Assembly (NCBI GenBank): GCA_947492175.1
Contig: CANLMQ010000010.1
Coordinates: 133,530 to 197,529, forward strand
Length of the DNA: 64,000 nt
Direction of reading: 5' to 3'
DNA from: an uncultured Draconibacterium sp.
GTDB lineage: Bacteria > Bacteroidota > Bacteroidia > Bacteroidales > Prolixibacteraceae
The first letter of the stretch is position 1; every line of letters starts with the position of its first letter. Position numbers and translations under genes: made by a program. The notes under the pieces are model-generated. The model was given only the letters and a program-made list of their open reading frames with translations. It searched no databases and had not been told where the DNA came from. This document shows, piece by piece, positions 26,761-36,209 of this stretch.

Positions 26761-27363
26761 CTAAAATTTATACTGTTTCATATTCTTTCTTACACGTTTC
26801 TCAATAAACATAGTCCCCCAAAAAGCAGCAAGTGCAACTATTGTAAATACAAGTGCAAACCATTGCGCCGGGATACCTGTAACATCCGTAAGGGTAATAT
26901 TTCCGAGAGAACTACTACTATAAAAATCTTCAAACAGCGGGAAAGCCAATGAAAAGGCTAAAATTCCAAGATACAAACCAACGGTAAAAAATATAGCATC
27001 TAACTTACCAATTGCAATACCGGTAAAACTTGTTCCCGGACAATAACCACCAATAATAAATCCAAATCCCATAATTACTCCACCAACTATCATTGGAGTA
27101 AGAAAAGTTGGAAGAATAAAAATTTTAGATAAATCGAGCCAGCCCAGATAATCAAAATACATTATACCTACCATTGCAACAATCAATGCAGTGAAAAATA
27201 CGCGAAGAACAACAAAGTTATATCCGTAAAATACACCTGCGAGATTTCGTGCTGAAGAAAATCCGGAAGCTTCCAGAATAAAGCCAAAGGCCACTCCAAT
27301 TAAAATTGCTACAACAAAATCCCAGCCTCCACCTATGATACCATTAGGAATTAAAGGTCCCAT
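26761..27363 (-). CDS. YeeE/YedE-family sulfur transporter half (B)
   Basis: 200 residues with about five membrane helices. The family motif appears as GGYCPGTSFTGIAIGKLDA, with the Cys that passes thiosulfate or sulfane sulfur along the pore in YeeE. One half of a split transporter; the other half is the preceding gene, 24 bases upstream. Likely role: import of thiosulfate or another sulfur species for the enzymes of this operon. Confidence 0.85.
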   Translation of the reverse strand: MGPLIPNGIIGGGWDFVVAILIGVAFGFILEASGFSSARNLAGVFYGYNFVVLRVFFTALIVAMVGIMYFDYLGWLDLSKIFILPTFLTPMIVGGVIMGFGFIIGGYCPGTSFTGIAIGKLDAIFFTVGLYLGILAFSLAFPLFEDFYSSSSLGNITLTDVTGIPAQWFALVFTIVALAAFWGTMFIEKRVRKNMKQYKF

Positions 27364-27387
27364 TCTTATATTTTTTAATGTTTAATA

Positions 27388-27924
27388 CTAAATCCAAAAT
27401 TTTCTGAACAAATACGCGATTACGTAACCTGTACCAAAAATGGCAAACATCACTATCACTCCTCCCAGCGCAAAAGTGGCACTTCCACTTAATGCCGCAC
27501 CACTTGTACATCCTCGTCCAAACTGACTACCGATTCCAAAAAGTGCTCCACCAATTATCGCATAAATCCATCGTCTTTTCGCAGTAATTTTTGGTCCGTG
27601 ATCGGTACGCAATCTACCAACACGTCCGAATATAATTCCTGAAAGTAAACCTCCCAGTAATACACCAAACGACTCGAACACCAACCATGTATACATCGGC
27701 GAATGATCGTCGCTGACAAACTTGCCCATATAATGATTCGCTTTTGTTGCTTCCGGAGCAATTGTATTTGAAGTTGTTACTACTGCACTTTTAATTGCAC
27801 CACTTGCTCCCAGGCCTCTCCCGGTTATATATACGGTTGCTAATATTAGTAAGCCAAGTAATACACCGCCCAGATAAGGATTAATGTATTTTGGCTGTTG
27901 AAAAGCAGAATTATTTTCGTTCAT
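27388..27924 (-). CDS. YeeE/YedE-family sulfur transporter half (A)
   Basis: 178 residues, about four or five helices, with the second conserved Cys block GRGCTSGAALSGSATF. Together with the next gene it makes up a full YeeE-like channel of about 380 residues. It directly follows the NrfD-like membrane subunit gene (19 bases) in the same operon. Confidence 0.85.
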   Translation of the reverse strand: MNENNSAFQQPKYINPYLGGVLLGLLILATVYITGRGLGASGAIKSAVVTTSNTIAPEATKANHYMGKFVSDDHSPMYTWLVFESFGVLLGGLLSGIIFGRVGRLRTDHGPKITAKRRWIYAIIGGALFGIGSQFGRGCTSGAALSGSATFALGGVIVMFAIFGTGYVIAYLFRKFWI

Positions 27925-27943
27925 TCTATTAACTTTTAGGGTA

Positions 27944-28885
27944 TTAATATAAATATCTTGTTATTTGCCCGGCTTCTACCATGATAAACCGGAACATTAA
28001 ACCGCCAAACAGAATTAGCACAGGTGGTAACCATTTGGGAACATGCAATCCCCATATTTCAAGTGTTTCCAGAATAGCCGGAAATACCAATCCCAGCAGA
28101 ACAACAAAAACCCAAAAACTAACTGTAAAAGGACCTCCTAAAAACAAGTTTGCAGCTTCTATACTGGTTTCCGATCCTGCCAGAAATCCCATAAACAGGT
28201 GGACAATCAGAAATATCTCAATAAATATAAAAACCAAATCAATGCGGCTTAACACCTTACGTTCTGCTGCATCTTTACTTATTAAAATGGTTGCAGCCAA
28301 TCCGGTTGAGAAGCCGGAAACCAGGAACAGTGGTCCAAGTATGGATGTATTCCAAAGAGGACGGGCATTAAATGCGGACAATAGAATACCAGTATAAACA
28401 CCCAGAATAATTGCATAAATCATCATCACCCAGGCTAAAGCAACACGATATTTTATTACCAGTGCCTCAAATCTGTCTAACAATTTAAATCTCCAGTTCC
28501 ACCAGGGAAATATTTCTTTCATATAACTGGCTACCCAAATCAATGAGATCGGAGTTATAATCATCAAGGTCCAGGCTCCCCATCCCATTGGCGATTCCAA
28601 ACGGATAGTCGTATATAATTGCCAGAAATAGAGTTTGTGTTTTAAATCCCAGAACAAGGCACCAAGACCAAGTACAAGTGCAATAGGAGCTAAAATGGGC
28701 GCCCATTTAACTGCAGCCTGCATTTGTTTTTCCTTTCCTCTAACCACAAAGTATCCTGCAAAAAAAAGTATTCCTGCTGCCAAACCTCCAAGAAATAAAT
28801 ATACAGGAATTTGCCAGTGCCAGATATTTAAGTACGGATCGATATTGGGAATATTCCGTCCGCTAACAAATAATTCTTCTTTCAT
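27944..28885 (-). CDS. NrfD/PsrC-like membrane subunit of sulfur oxidoreductase
   Basis: 313 residues, eight or nine membrane helices, of PsrC/NrfD type: IWHWQIPVYLFLGGLAAGILF near the N-terminus, GYTGIL-like LGVYTGILLSA in the middle. It exchanges electrons with the quinone pool and anchors the iron-sulfur and molybdenum subunits. The operon order catalytic-FeS-membrane is that of PsrABC and PhsABC. Confidence 0.88.
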   Translation of the reverse strand: MKEELFVSGRNIPNIDPYLNIWHWQIPVYLFLGGLAAGILFFAGYFVVRGKEKQMQAAVKWAPILAPIALVLGLGALFWDLKHKLYFWQLYTTIRLESPMGWGAWTLMIITPISLIWVASYMKEIFPWWNWRFKLLDRFEALVIKYRVALAWVMMIYAIILGVYTGILLSAFNARPLWNTSILGPLFLVSGFSTGLAATILISKDAAERKVLSRIDLVFIFIEIFLIVHLFMGFLAGSETSIEAANLFLGGPFTVSFWVFVVLLGLVFPAILETLEIWGLHVPKWLPPVLILFGGLMFRFIMVEAGQITRYLY

Positions 28886-28903
28886 CTTAACTTAATTTAC
28901 AGG

Positions 28904-29437
28904 TTAGGTAAGAAAATATAATTGTGGTTTGGTACCCGCTTCCGGTGCCAAAACTTTCCATTTTCGATCTTTCAAGGCAAGCGAAACAGCACTATTTGGA
29001 TCGTCGAGGTCGCCAAAGTGCAAACAGCGCGTTGGACATACATCTACACAAGCAGGATTTTGCCCCTTCTCAACCCGGTGAATACAAAAAGTACATTTAT
29101 CGACATGTCCGTCAGGATGTGGATAACGTGCATCGTAAGGGCACGATTGAATACACGCGCCACAACCAATGCATTTATGAGCCGTTACCAAAACAACTCC
29201 CCCGTCAACAATATGACTTGCTCCAGTTGGGCAGCATCGCACACAAGGTGAATTGTCACAATGATTACAACGCTCGGAACGAAACTCCAGATTCAGACTT
29301 GGATAGGTTCCGTCAACTCTTTCCACAATCCAGTCACGACAATAACCATGCGGAACATTATTCTCTGTTTGACAGGCAACAACACAGTCGCCACATCCGA
29401 CACACTTTTTAGTGTCTATTGCCATTGCATATCTCAT
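28904..29437 (-). CDS. four-cluster ferredoxin subunit (PsrB/PhsB-like)
   Basis: 177 residues with sixteen cluster cysteines in four groups: CVGCGDCVVAC, CNHCDNSPCVRCC, CIGCGACIQSC and CTFC...CVDVCPTRC, fitting four [4Fe-4S] clusters. It carries electrons between the molybdenum subunit and the NrfD-like protein. Its start overlaps the end of the catalytic-subunit gene by four bases (ATGA type), indicating coupled translation. Confidence 0.92.
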   Translation of the reverse strand: MRYAMAIDTKKCVGCGDCVVACQTENNVPHGYCRDWIVERVDGTYPSLNLEFRSERCNHCDNSPCVRCCPTGASHIVDGGVVLVTAHKCIGCGACIQSCPYDARYPHPDGHVDKCTFCIHRVEKGQNPACVDVCPTRCLHFGDLDDPNSAVSLALKDRKWKVLAPEAGTKPQLYFLT

Positions 29438-31689
29438 GCTTTAGCCTCCTTTCTATTCAAAGCCGGGTCTTCTTTTAAAAAAGTTATAAAATTTCCTCTC
29501 ATTCCGGTTCCTCCCATTATTGGATCAACCATTACATTTGTTATCATTTCAGTATCGGCAGCTCCGCGGCCAAATGCCCTTGATAATTTTTTATTTGCAT
29601 GGCCAAACCCGTGAACCATATAAACTGAATCCCACCGTATTCTTTCCGTTATCCGAACTTTTACAGGGAATGTTGTTATGGCTCCATCCTGGTTTTTCAA
29701 CCAAACTTCCTGTCCTTTTTTCAGCTCCCACAAATCGGCCACCTTTGGATTTACCCAGACACTGTTTTCACTCATTAAATCCGATAAGTTTGGATTGTTT
29801 ATGGTTCGGCTGAAAGTGTGCATTGGAGCACGTCCGTAAATTAGACGATAGAAATTAGCAGGTGGCTCCGGATGTTTTGTATATTTTGGAATGGCATCAA
29901 AACCATGATCGGCAAAATCAACCGAATACAATTCAATTTTTCCGGTATTTGTATTGAACTCAAAATCCTCACCTTCCCCAAGGTATAACGGGCCAGTTTT
30001 TCTTGGAAATTTTTTAATCCCAATCTTTTTCATCTCTTCCAGCGAAGTTCCCAGCTGTTTAAGCTGCCAGTCAATTACTTCAGAATAATCATCGTAATTA
30101 AAATAATCGTGCAAACCCAGACGTTCGCCCAATTGTTTGGCAATCCACCAGCCCGGTTTTGAATTGTATTTTGGTTCAATGGCAGGCATGCGCAACGCAA
30201 TATTTGGTTCGCGGTTTGCTGCCGACCTGATTACATCGTACCTTTCGAGATAAGTGGTTTCAGGAAAAACGACATCGGCATAACCGGTCACTTCCATCGG
30301 CATTGTATCCATAACAGCTATAAACTCTACGGCTTCTGCTGCTTCTTTAAACAATGGTTTATCGGGCATAGAAAGCGGAAGGTTTGTTCCGGCAATTAAC
30401 CAGGCTTTTACCTGGTGTTTATAATTGAATCTGGGAATTGAAGCTTTAAGCAACTCCGTTGTAATTCCCATTGTTGCCAAAGGATATTTATCACCATTCC
30501 AATCTTTCCACCCCCATTTTGGATGCGGATAATGAGGTTGCGGATATTCCGGAATCTTAACTCCTTCTGCAAAATACATGCTTCCACGTTTCCCCCAGGC
30601 ACCAAGCAGAGCCGACAAAATTGCCATGGCCCGTGCACGTTGCGTATCGTCGCCGTACCAAACCAAATGACGACCGGGATGAACAACCACTGCAGGAGCT
30701 GCTCCCGCCATTTCTTTGGCTGTTCTCCTGATTTTTTCAGGTTCAATATCGGTAATTCCATACGCCCACTCCGGGGTCATATTTTTTACATGTTCTTTTA
30801 GCTGGTCAAAGCCAAAAGTATATCGTTCAACAAAATCTTTGTCATACAAATTTTCATAGATCAACACATGAATCCAGGCCATTAACAGGGCAATATCAGT
30901 AGCCGGTTTTATTGGCAACCAAAAACTGGAATGGGCTGCCGCAGTTGAAAACCGGGGATCGACAGTAATTATTGTAGCTCCGTTGTCGATTGCCTCCGAC
31001 ATTTCCTGAACTTGCGAATTATGCATGTTCTCGCCCAGGTGCGATCCAATTAATACCAAACATTTTGTATCCCGAATATCGGTACTTTCAGGTGAGCCAA
31101 CATAAGCTCCAAAAGTGGAGAAATAAGCCGACATTCTTGGGCCGCGACAATTGGCAAAGGCAGGTTCTGCATTACTTTCAGAACCGTAGGCACGCAAAAG
31201 ATGATGAAATTGTCCGCCGGGAGTACCATGATTAAACAAACCAAAGGCTTCCGGACCATGTTTTTCCTTTACCTCCTTCATTTTACCGGCAACTTTGTCA
31301 AGTGCTTCTTCCCACGATGCTTCTCTGAAATACTGCGATCCGTCTTTACGGGTTTCCCTAATCAATGGAGTTTTCAGGCGGTCTTCGTCGTACACCATTC
31401 CTATGCCACCTGTACCTCGCGGACACAAACGGCCGTTGCAATGTGGATCGTTTTTATTTCCCAGAACCTTCCGGATACGACCTTTCTTGTCGACATAAGC
31501 CCACCCTGCACATTTCCAGAAACATACTTCACAGTAGGTTGGATAAGGGGTAAGGTCTTCATCGCTTACCGGTCCTTCCGATTTCGATTCGAATAATCCA
31601 AAACCTTTCGATCCAAGTGCTTTAAAGCTTATGGCTGCTGCGCCTGCTCCCACAGTTGAAATCTTAATAAAATCCCGTCTTGTCTTCAT
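29434..31689 (-). CDS. molybdopterin oxidoreductase, polysulfide/thiosulfate reductase-like catalytic subunit
   Basis: 751 residues with a twin-arginine signal (KTRRDFIKI) followed by an Ala-rich hydrophobic stretch, so it is exported folded. One [4Fe-4S] site is C53-x2-C56-x3-C60-x28-C89. C181 in FANCRGPRMS is the likely molybdenum ligand, as in PsrA/PhsA and formate dehydrogenase relatives. The C-terminal molybdopterin dinucleotide domain has KGQEVWLKNQDGAI and VYMVHGFGHANKKL. Substrate could be polysulfide, thiosulfate or tetrathionate; the YeeE/YedE and rhodanese genes behind it favour a sulfur compound. Arsenate reductase-like activity cannot be excluded. Confidence 0.88.
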   Translation of the reverse strand: MKTRRDFIKISTVGAGAAAISFKALGSKGFGLFESKSEGPVSDEDLTPYPTYCEVCFWKCAGWAYVDKKGRIRKVLGNKNDPHCNGRLCPRGTGGIGMVYDEDRLKTPLIRETRKDGSQYFREASWEEALDKVAGKMKEVKEKHGPEAFGLFNHGTPGGQFHHLLRAYGSESNAEPAFANCRGPRMSAYFSTFGAYVGSPESTDIRDTKCLVLIGSHLGENMHNSQVQEMSEAIDNGATIITVDPRFSTAAAHSSFWLPIKPATDIALLMAWIHVLIYENLYDKDFVERYTFGFDQLKEHVKNMTPEWAYGITDIEPEKIRRTAKEMAGAAPAVVVHPGRHLVWYGDDTQRARAMAILSALLGAWGKRGSMYFAEGVKIPEYPQPHYPHPKWGWKDWNGDKYPLATMGITTELLKASIPRFNYKHQVKAWLIAGTNLPLSMPDKPLFKEAAEAVEFIAVMDTMPMEVTGYADVVFPETTYLERYDVIRSAANREPNIALRMPAIEPKYNSKPGWWIAKQLGERLGLHDYFNYDDYSEVIDWQLKQLGTSLEEMKKIGIKKFPRKTGPLYLGEGEDFEFNTNTGKIELYSVDFADHGFDAIPKYTKHPEPPANFYRLIYGRAPMHTFSRTINNPNLSDLMSENSVWVNPKVADLWELKKGQEVWLKNQDGAITTFPVKVRITERIRWDSVYMVHGFGHANKKLSRAFGRGAADTEMITNVMVDPIMGGTGMRGNFITFLKEDPALNRKEAKA

Positions 31690-31821
31690 TCTTATAATTT
31701 ATTTGACTTAACTTTCATTTATTTTCCATATTCATTTATACAGGAAAAAACAAGAAAGTTAAATTTCATTATAAAACTAAATTAGTATATCTAAATATTT
31801 ACACTATTAGATATCAGGTGG

Positions 31822-31829
31822 CAAATATA
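31822..31829 (-). promoter_or_regulatory. -7 promoter box for the Psr-like operon
   Basis: Minus-strand TATATTTG (plus CAAATATA), about 130 bases before the catalytic-subunit ATG. The -33 region is not clear. Confidence 0.4.
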
Positions 31830-32143
31830 GAAAGTAAAACTGTAAAAAGTAAGTTAAAAAACCAATTTGAAACCGTTAAAAATAAGACAGTTGACCATAC
31901 AGCCCTATAAAAACTAATGTTCAATACAACCACCTCTATCCACAACGCATACGCAATTAGCACTTATTTAAATTAGCAAAAAACACAATCGTTTTGTTTG
32001 CAAAACATGTTGTACAACAATGATCTTATGTTTTTTTCATTAAAAGAAACAGATACCAGCCTCATTAAATTCTATTGCATAAGACAACTTTATTTCCTTT
32101 CTTAATTCAAAATGATTCAATTCATTTGCTTTCATCAATTTAT

Positions 32144-32151
32144 TACATTTG
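32144..32151 (+). promoter_or_regulatory. -7 promoter box for the Rieske gene
   Basis: TACATTTG matches TAnnTTTG and lies 18 bases before the ATG; a TTTG occurs at 32125-32128 but the spacing of 15 bases is short. Confidence 0.45.
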
Positions 32152-32169
32152 TTTTTTTAACAACTGAAA

Positions 32170-32562
32170 ATGGCATTAAATACCAGGAGAAATTTTGTCA
32201 AGATTATTTTAGCAGGAATTGCTGCTATATTTGTTTTCTTATGGAATAAACTCATATCAAATCACATTGCAACAACTCAACATTCAAAAAACAAGCTTCC
32301 TTTTAATAAGAACAAAACAGTTTCGTTTTACGACCAGTATATTGTAGTAACCCAAAATAATAAAACAACAGTATTAAGTGCCAGATGCACCCATCTGGGG
32401 TGTACCATAAATAGCGCAACAAACGGGAAACTGGTATGTCCCTGTCACGGATCGGAGTACGATTTTAACGGAAAAGTACTAAAAGGGCCGGCATATAAAA
32501 ACCTGGAAGTTGTTTCATCGAAAATAACGAATAATGGACAAAACATTGAAATTGGAGGTTAA
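32170..32562 (+). CDS. Rieske [2Fe-2S] protein
   Basis: 130 residues. A NTRRNFVKI start and one hydrophobic segment give a membrane-anchored, probably Tat-dependent protein. The Rieske ligands are intact: CTHLGC (73-78) and CPCHGS (90-95), including the second Cys of each box that makes the disulfide in quinol-oxidising Rieske proteins. The gene overlaps the cytochrome b fusion gene by 29 bases, so the two are partners in a bc/b6f-like quinol oxidase. Confidence 0.92.
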   Translation: MALNTRRNFVKIILAGIAAIFVFLWNKLISNHIATTQHSKNKLPFNKNKTVSFYDQYIVVTQNNKTTVLSARCTHLGCTINSATNGKLVCPCHGSEYDFNGKVLKGPAYKNLEVVSSKITNNGQNIEIGG

Positions 32563-35263
32563 ACGTAAAAAGAAAAGAGGAAGACCCACCTTTGGGACAT
32601 ATGCAATTGCCATGTTTTGGCTGGTAATTGTGTCGGGTATTTTTCTTGCTATTCCTTTCGATGTTGAAACACCCTATTTAAGTGTCAGCAATATGCTGAT
32701 AAGCAATCCGTGGGCATCATTAATTAGAAACATACATTACTGGAGTTCTCAATTTTTCCTTATTCTTAGCCTGATCCATTTGTACGATCATTTCCATTAT
32801 AAAAAACGAATCGGATTAAATAAAGGAATTGCTTTTCGCTTAAGTATTGGCGTGCTGGTCATTTTTCTTGCAATGATAACCGGCTTTTTGCTTAAAGGAG
32901 ACTCAGACAGCGAGCAGGCACGCCAGATTCTGGAAACCCTTGCAGAACGAGTTCCCCTGATCGGACAAGCACTGGCCTATTCATTAATAGGTCCCTCCGC
33001 CAGTTACCAGCTGATATACGTACATCACATTGCCACTTTTACTGTCTTTATTGGTATTATAATAATAGAACACAGCAAAATTATCTGGCCGCGCAACCTG
33101 GATTTTATCGTTTCTTTTGGAGCAGTTATAATCGTTAGTTATTTTTTCAGTGCTCCTCTGCACGACAACTTAAATCCTGCAGTAAAAGGCCCCTGGTACT
33201 TTGTTGGCTTCCAGGAAATACTCCACTGGCTAAAACATCCTGTGTGGTCGTTACTCTTTTTTCTACTTCTGGTTATTCTCATCTATTTCGTAAATTCAGG
33301 AAAGAAAAAAGTTTTCTATTACACCAAAAGGGGGTTGCTTGTTTTTACCGGATTTTATTTAATACTTACTATTATCGGTCTGTTTTTCAGAGGAGAACGC
33401 TGGGAATGGTCGTATCCCGGCAAAACAAATTATACATACAGTGTATTGCAAAATTTTAAAACTCCCCGGATTAACTTTACCCCTGAATTTGAAGCAACTG
33501 AAGCTAGCAACTCGGCCGTAATTCAAGGCAGAAAAGAAAGCTGCCTCGCCTGCCATACCGAAACCACTGGTTTTAGCGATTCGCATGCACCCAACGCAAT
33601 AGGATGCGCTTCCTGTCACGGGGGAAATCCATTTGCGACCACAAAACAACAGTCGCACCGAAACATGATTTTGATTCCCGGAAACCTGGCTACAGCTCCA
33701 CAAAGCTGCGGAACCACACAGTGTCATCCCGAAATTGTGGAACGGGTTCCAACCGGGCTAATGTCAACCTTAAGCGGCATGATCAGTGTTGACCGCTTTG
33801 TTTTTAACGAACAAGATAATCCTGATATATTAACCGATGTACACCAACTCGGTAACTCTGCAGCCGACGAACACCTTAAAAACCTTTGTGTACGTTGTCA
33901 TCTTGGTAATCCAAAAACAGAATACGGTCCGATAAATGAAACAAGCCGCGGAGGAGGTTGCCTGGCTTGTCATTTAAATTATAGTCAGGAGGCAGAAAAG
34001 GCTTTAGCCTACAGTCACAATGCAAAAATCAAAGCCCATCCTGCTGTAAATCTTCAAATTTCAAACAATCACTGTTTCGGATGTCACAGTCGTTCGGGAC
34101 GCATATCGACCAATTACGAGGGCTGGCACGAAACTACACTTGAAAAAGAAGAAATGCCCGACAGCAGTAACTACCGCCTGGTGGAAGGTTTTCGTGTTTT
34201 CACAAAAAAGCAGGAGGATGTGCACCACAAACTTGGACTTGAATGTGTTGATTGTCATCACTCGTACGAATTAATGGGAGATGGCAATCGTTATGCACAT
34301 CAGGAAAACCAGCAGGACGTTTCATGCGCCGACTGCCATGTTCACGAAGAGCCCAAAACAATAGCTGCCGAAAACTTAGATAACGAATCGGCACTGATTG
34401 CAGCCCTTCGTTTTGGGAATGTAGCCGGAAGGAAATTCTTGGTCACCCAAAAACATGAGCATGCATTAATAAATACTTATGCCGAAAACGACTCGATATT
34501 CTTCCTTAAAAAAAATACGGGTGAAAAGATGGCACTTACCAAGCCGGCAAGTATTTGCGTTCGTAACAACGCACATTCAAAATTATCATGTTCGAGCTGC
34601 CACAGTTCGTGGGCTCCCACTTGTATTGGTTGCCATAACCTGTACGATTCGGAAGACCCCAGTTACAATATGATAAAAAACGAACCACAAAAAGGAGGCT
34701 GGGTTGAGCTGATTGGTACATATTCGGCCAAACTCCCCACGCTGGGTATTCGTAAATCAGAAGAAAATGAGGAAATCATTCCGGTTGTTCCGGGAATGAT
34801 TCTTACCATAGATAAAAAGTCGTATACCGGAAACGAAAACGATCCCGCTATATTTCACAGGTTGTATGCCCCAAGTGCACCTCATACCACTTCGGCAAAA
34901 GGAAGAAGTTGCAAAAGTTGCCACAACTCCCCGCTTGCCATTGGCTTTGGCGAAGGGACACTTACCTACCACACCGAAAGCAACAAAGGAAAGTGGGAAT
35001 TTGATGCCTTTTATGAAAATGATGTAAACGACAATCTTCCGGCCGATGCATGGACAGGATTCCTTCAAAACAGAACAGGAACGGTTTCAACACGAAGCAA
35101 TATATTCCCATTTACAGTTGAACAGCAAAAGACCATACTCACTGTGGGAGCCTGTTTAACATGTCACGAAGAAGATTCCGGTATAATGAATGCTAGTCTT
35201 GACGATTTTGAACAACAAGTAAAAAAGCGAAGTAATAAATGTATCCTGCCCGAATGGGAATAA
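32534..35263 (+). CDS. cytochrome b fused to an 11-12 heme cytochrome c
   Basis: 909 residues. Residues 1-300 are a cytochrome b: H68 and H82 on one helix and H165 and H180 on another ligate two b hemes; the 14-residue gap of the second pair is of cytochrome b6 type. KGPWYFVGFQEIL is the equivalent of the PEWY block of the quinol site. Residues 337-878 carry eleven CxxCH heme sites (CLACH, CASCH, CVRCH, CLACH, CFGCH, CVDCH, CADCH, CSSCH, CIGCH, CKSCH, CLTCH) plus one CGTTQCH (CX4CH) that may hold a twelfth heme. With the overlapping Rieske gene this makes a two-gene quinol:multiheme-cytochrome complex lacking a separate cytochrome c1 or f. The multiheme part must be on the periplasmic side. 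Confidence 0.9.
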   Translation: MDKTLKLEVKRKKKRGRPTFGTYAIAMFWLVIVSGIFLAIPFDVETPYLSVSNMLISNPWASLIRNIHYWSSQFFLILSLIHLYDHFHYKKRIGLNKGIAFRLSIGVLVIFLAMITGFLLKGDSDSEQARQILETLAERVPLIGQALAYSLIGPSASYQLIYVHHIATFTVFIGIIIIEHSKIIWPRNLDFIVSFGAVIIVSYFFSAPLHDNLNPAVKGPWYFVGFQEILHWLKHPVWSLLFFLLLVILIYFVNSGKKKVFYYTKRGLLVFTGFYLILTIIGLFFRGERWEWSYPGKTNYTYSVLQNFKTPRINFTPEFEATEASNSAVIQGRKESCLACHTETTGFSDSHAPNAIGCASCHGGNPFATTKQQSHRNMILIPGNLATAPQSCGTTQCHPEIVERVPTGLMSTLSGMISVDRFVFNEQDNPDILTDVHQLGNSAADEHLKNLCVRCHLGNPKTEYGPINETSRGGGCLACHLNYSQEAEKALAYSHNAKIKAHPAVNLQISNNHCFGCHSRSGRISTNYEGWHETTLEKEEMPDSSNYRLVEGFRVFTKKQEDVHHKLGLECVDCHHSYELMGDGNRYAHQENQQDVSCADCHVHEEPKTIAAENLDNESALIAALRFGNVAGRKFLVTQKHEHALINTYAENDSIFFLKKNTGEKMALTKPASICVRNNAHSKLSCSSCHSSWAPTCIGCHNLYDSEDPSYNMIKNEPQKGGWVELIGTYSAKLPTLGIRKSEENEEIIPVVPGMILTIDKKSYTGNENDPAIFHRLYAPSAPHTTSAKGRSCKSCHNSPLAIGFGEGTLTYHTESNKGKWEFDAFYENDVNDNLPADAWTGFLQNRTGTVSTRSNIFPFTVEQQKTILTVGACLTCHEEDSGIMNASLDDFEQQVKKRSNKCILPEWE

Positions 35264-35299
35264 ATAAAATATATTGCCTGTTCGGCATCTTTTCCAAAT

Positions 35300-35330
35300 A
35301 AAAACGCCACCTGCAAAAACAAATGGCGTC
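35300..35330 (-). terminator. terminator between the cytochrome fusion and the DsrE operon
   Basis: Inverted repeat ACGCCA (35304-35309) and TGGCGT (35324-35329), followed on the minus strand by TTTT. It lies 27 bases past the DsrE stop and serves mainly that operon. Confidence 0.6.
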
Positions 35331-35355
35331 TCCCCTCTTCACAATTAAACAGCAA

Positions 35356-35859
35356 TTATGTAAATATTATTTGTGTACCATCGCCCCCCGACATGGCATA
35401 CAAATCGCCCACGGTTATTATTGCTTTTACATGTTCAGATAAATCGTCCATGGTAAGTTTAAACATGTCGGCAGCCATTTTACAGGCGTAAATTTCGCCA
35501 CCTCCTGCTGTAATCATATCTAAAAATTCGTCAACCGGCGGCACATCCAATGCATCCATTTGTTTTTTCATCATAGCCGACACTCCTGCTTCAACTCCCG
35601 GAATTACTCCTAAAAGAGTTGGGAAAGGCAATCCTCCCGGCATTCGCATTCCGGGGTTTCCAACCACGCCGGTATGTAACTTATTCATTTGTTTTTTTGT
35701 GATGGCATCGAGCCCAAAGAATGTAAAAAACAATTTAGCTTCAATACCTTCCATCACCGCTCCATTCGCCATTATCAATCCTGCGTAAACATCTTCGATA
35801 CTGGCTTTTGCCACAATTATCATTACCTTTTTTAAAGGAGTTTCTTTTACTTCAGTCAT
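35356..35859 (-). CDS. DsrE/DsrF-like sulfur-relay protein
   Basis: 167 residues of the DsrE2-like group: VMIIVAKASIEDVYAGLIMANGA at the start, and C126 in GGEIYACKMAADMF, the position of the sulfur-accepting Cys of DsrE/TusD proteins. Unlike soluble TusD it has a hydrophobic stretch (MPGGLPFPTLLGVIPGVEAG). It is the last gene of the SQR-DUF1641-TusE-DsrE operon and probably carries persulfide sulfur made by the SQR. Confidence 0.88.
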   Translation of the reverse strand: MTEVKETPLKKVMIIVAKASIEDVYAGLIMANGAVMEGIEAKLFFTFFGLDAITKKQMNKLHTGVVGNPGMRMPGGLPFPTLLGVIPGVEAGVSAMMKKQMDALDVPPVDEFLDMITAGGGEIYACKMAADMFKLTMDDLSEHVKAIITVGDLYAMSGGDGTQIIFT

Positions 35860-35877
35860 AATTTTAGGATTTAGTTA

Positions 35878-36189
35878 TTAAACACAACTTGCGGGTTTCG
35901 AAATTCCTGCATATTTTGACGATAACTTTAACGGTCCGCCGGGGAAAAGCTGATAAAGCCCTTTTATATCTGTAATTCCGGATTTTCCAACTTTACGGAT
36001 CGTTAACGATTCTCCGGCAGCATCCTTTTCTCTAAGGTATTCAAGAACCTCGTAATGCTTATCGGTCAATTCAATTCCATCTTCTTTAGCCATCTCTGCA
36101 GCCAAATCCTTGTCCCAGTCATCTTTATTTAACAAATACCCTTCTTCGTTTACTTCAACTGTTTTTCCTGCAAATGTTTTTTCTGCCAT
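35878..36189 (-). CDS. TusE/DsrC-family sulfur-carrier protein
   Basis: 103 residues with the DsrC/TusE fold: VEVNEEGYLLNKDDWDKDLA and a C-terminal arm ending KPASCV, where the penultimate Cys (C102) is the conserved persulfide-carrying residue. The second Cys that dissimilatory DsrC has about ten residues upstream is missing, so this is a TusE-like carrier and not a full DsrC partner for DsrAB. No dsrAB genes are in the window. Confidence 0.9.
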   Translation of the reverse strand: MAEKTFAGKTVEVNEEGYLLNKDDWDKDLAAEMAKEDGIELTDKHYEVLEYLREKDAAGESLTIRKVGKSGITDIKGLYQLFPGGPLKLSSKYAGISKPASCV

Positions 36190-36209
36190 AATTCTAATTT
36201 TAAATTGTT

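Larger units (their letters stand above)
31690..32169. other. 480-bp divergent regulatory region
   Basis: Very AT-rich spacer between the Psr-like operon (minus) and the Rieske/cytochrome b genes (plus). It holds promoter boxes for both sides, listed separately. No ORF of note and no obvious Crp/Fnr dyad is seen. Confidence 0.55.

Noticed and set aside
29520..31600. Several plus-strand frames inside the molybdoenzyme gene
   Set aside because: They are shadows of a strongly supported minus-strand gene.
35878..36189. Full dissimilatory DsrC
   Set aside because: The second C-terminal Cys is missing and there is no dsrAB.
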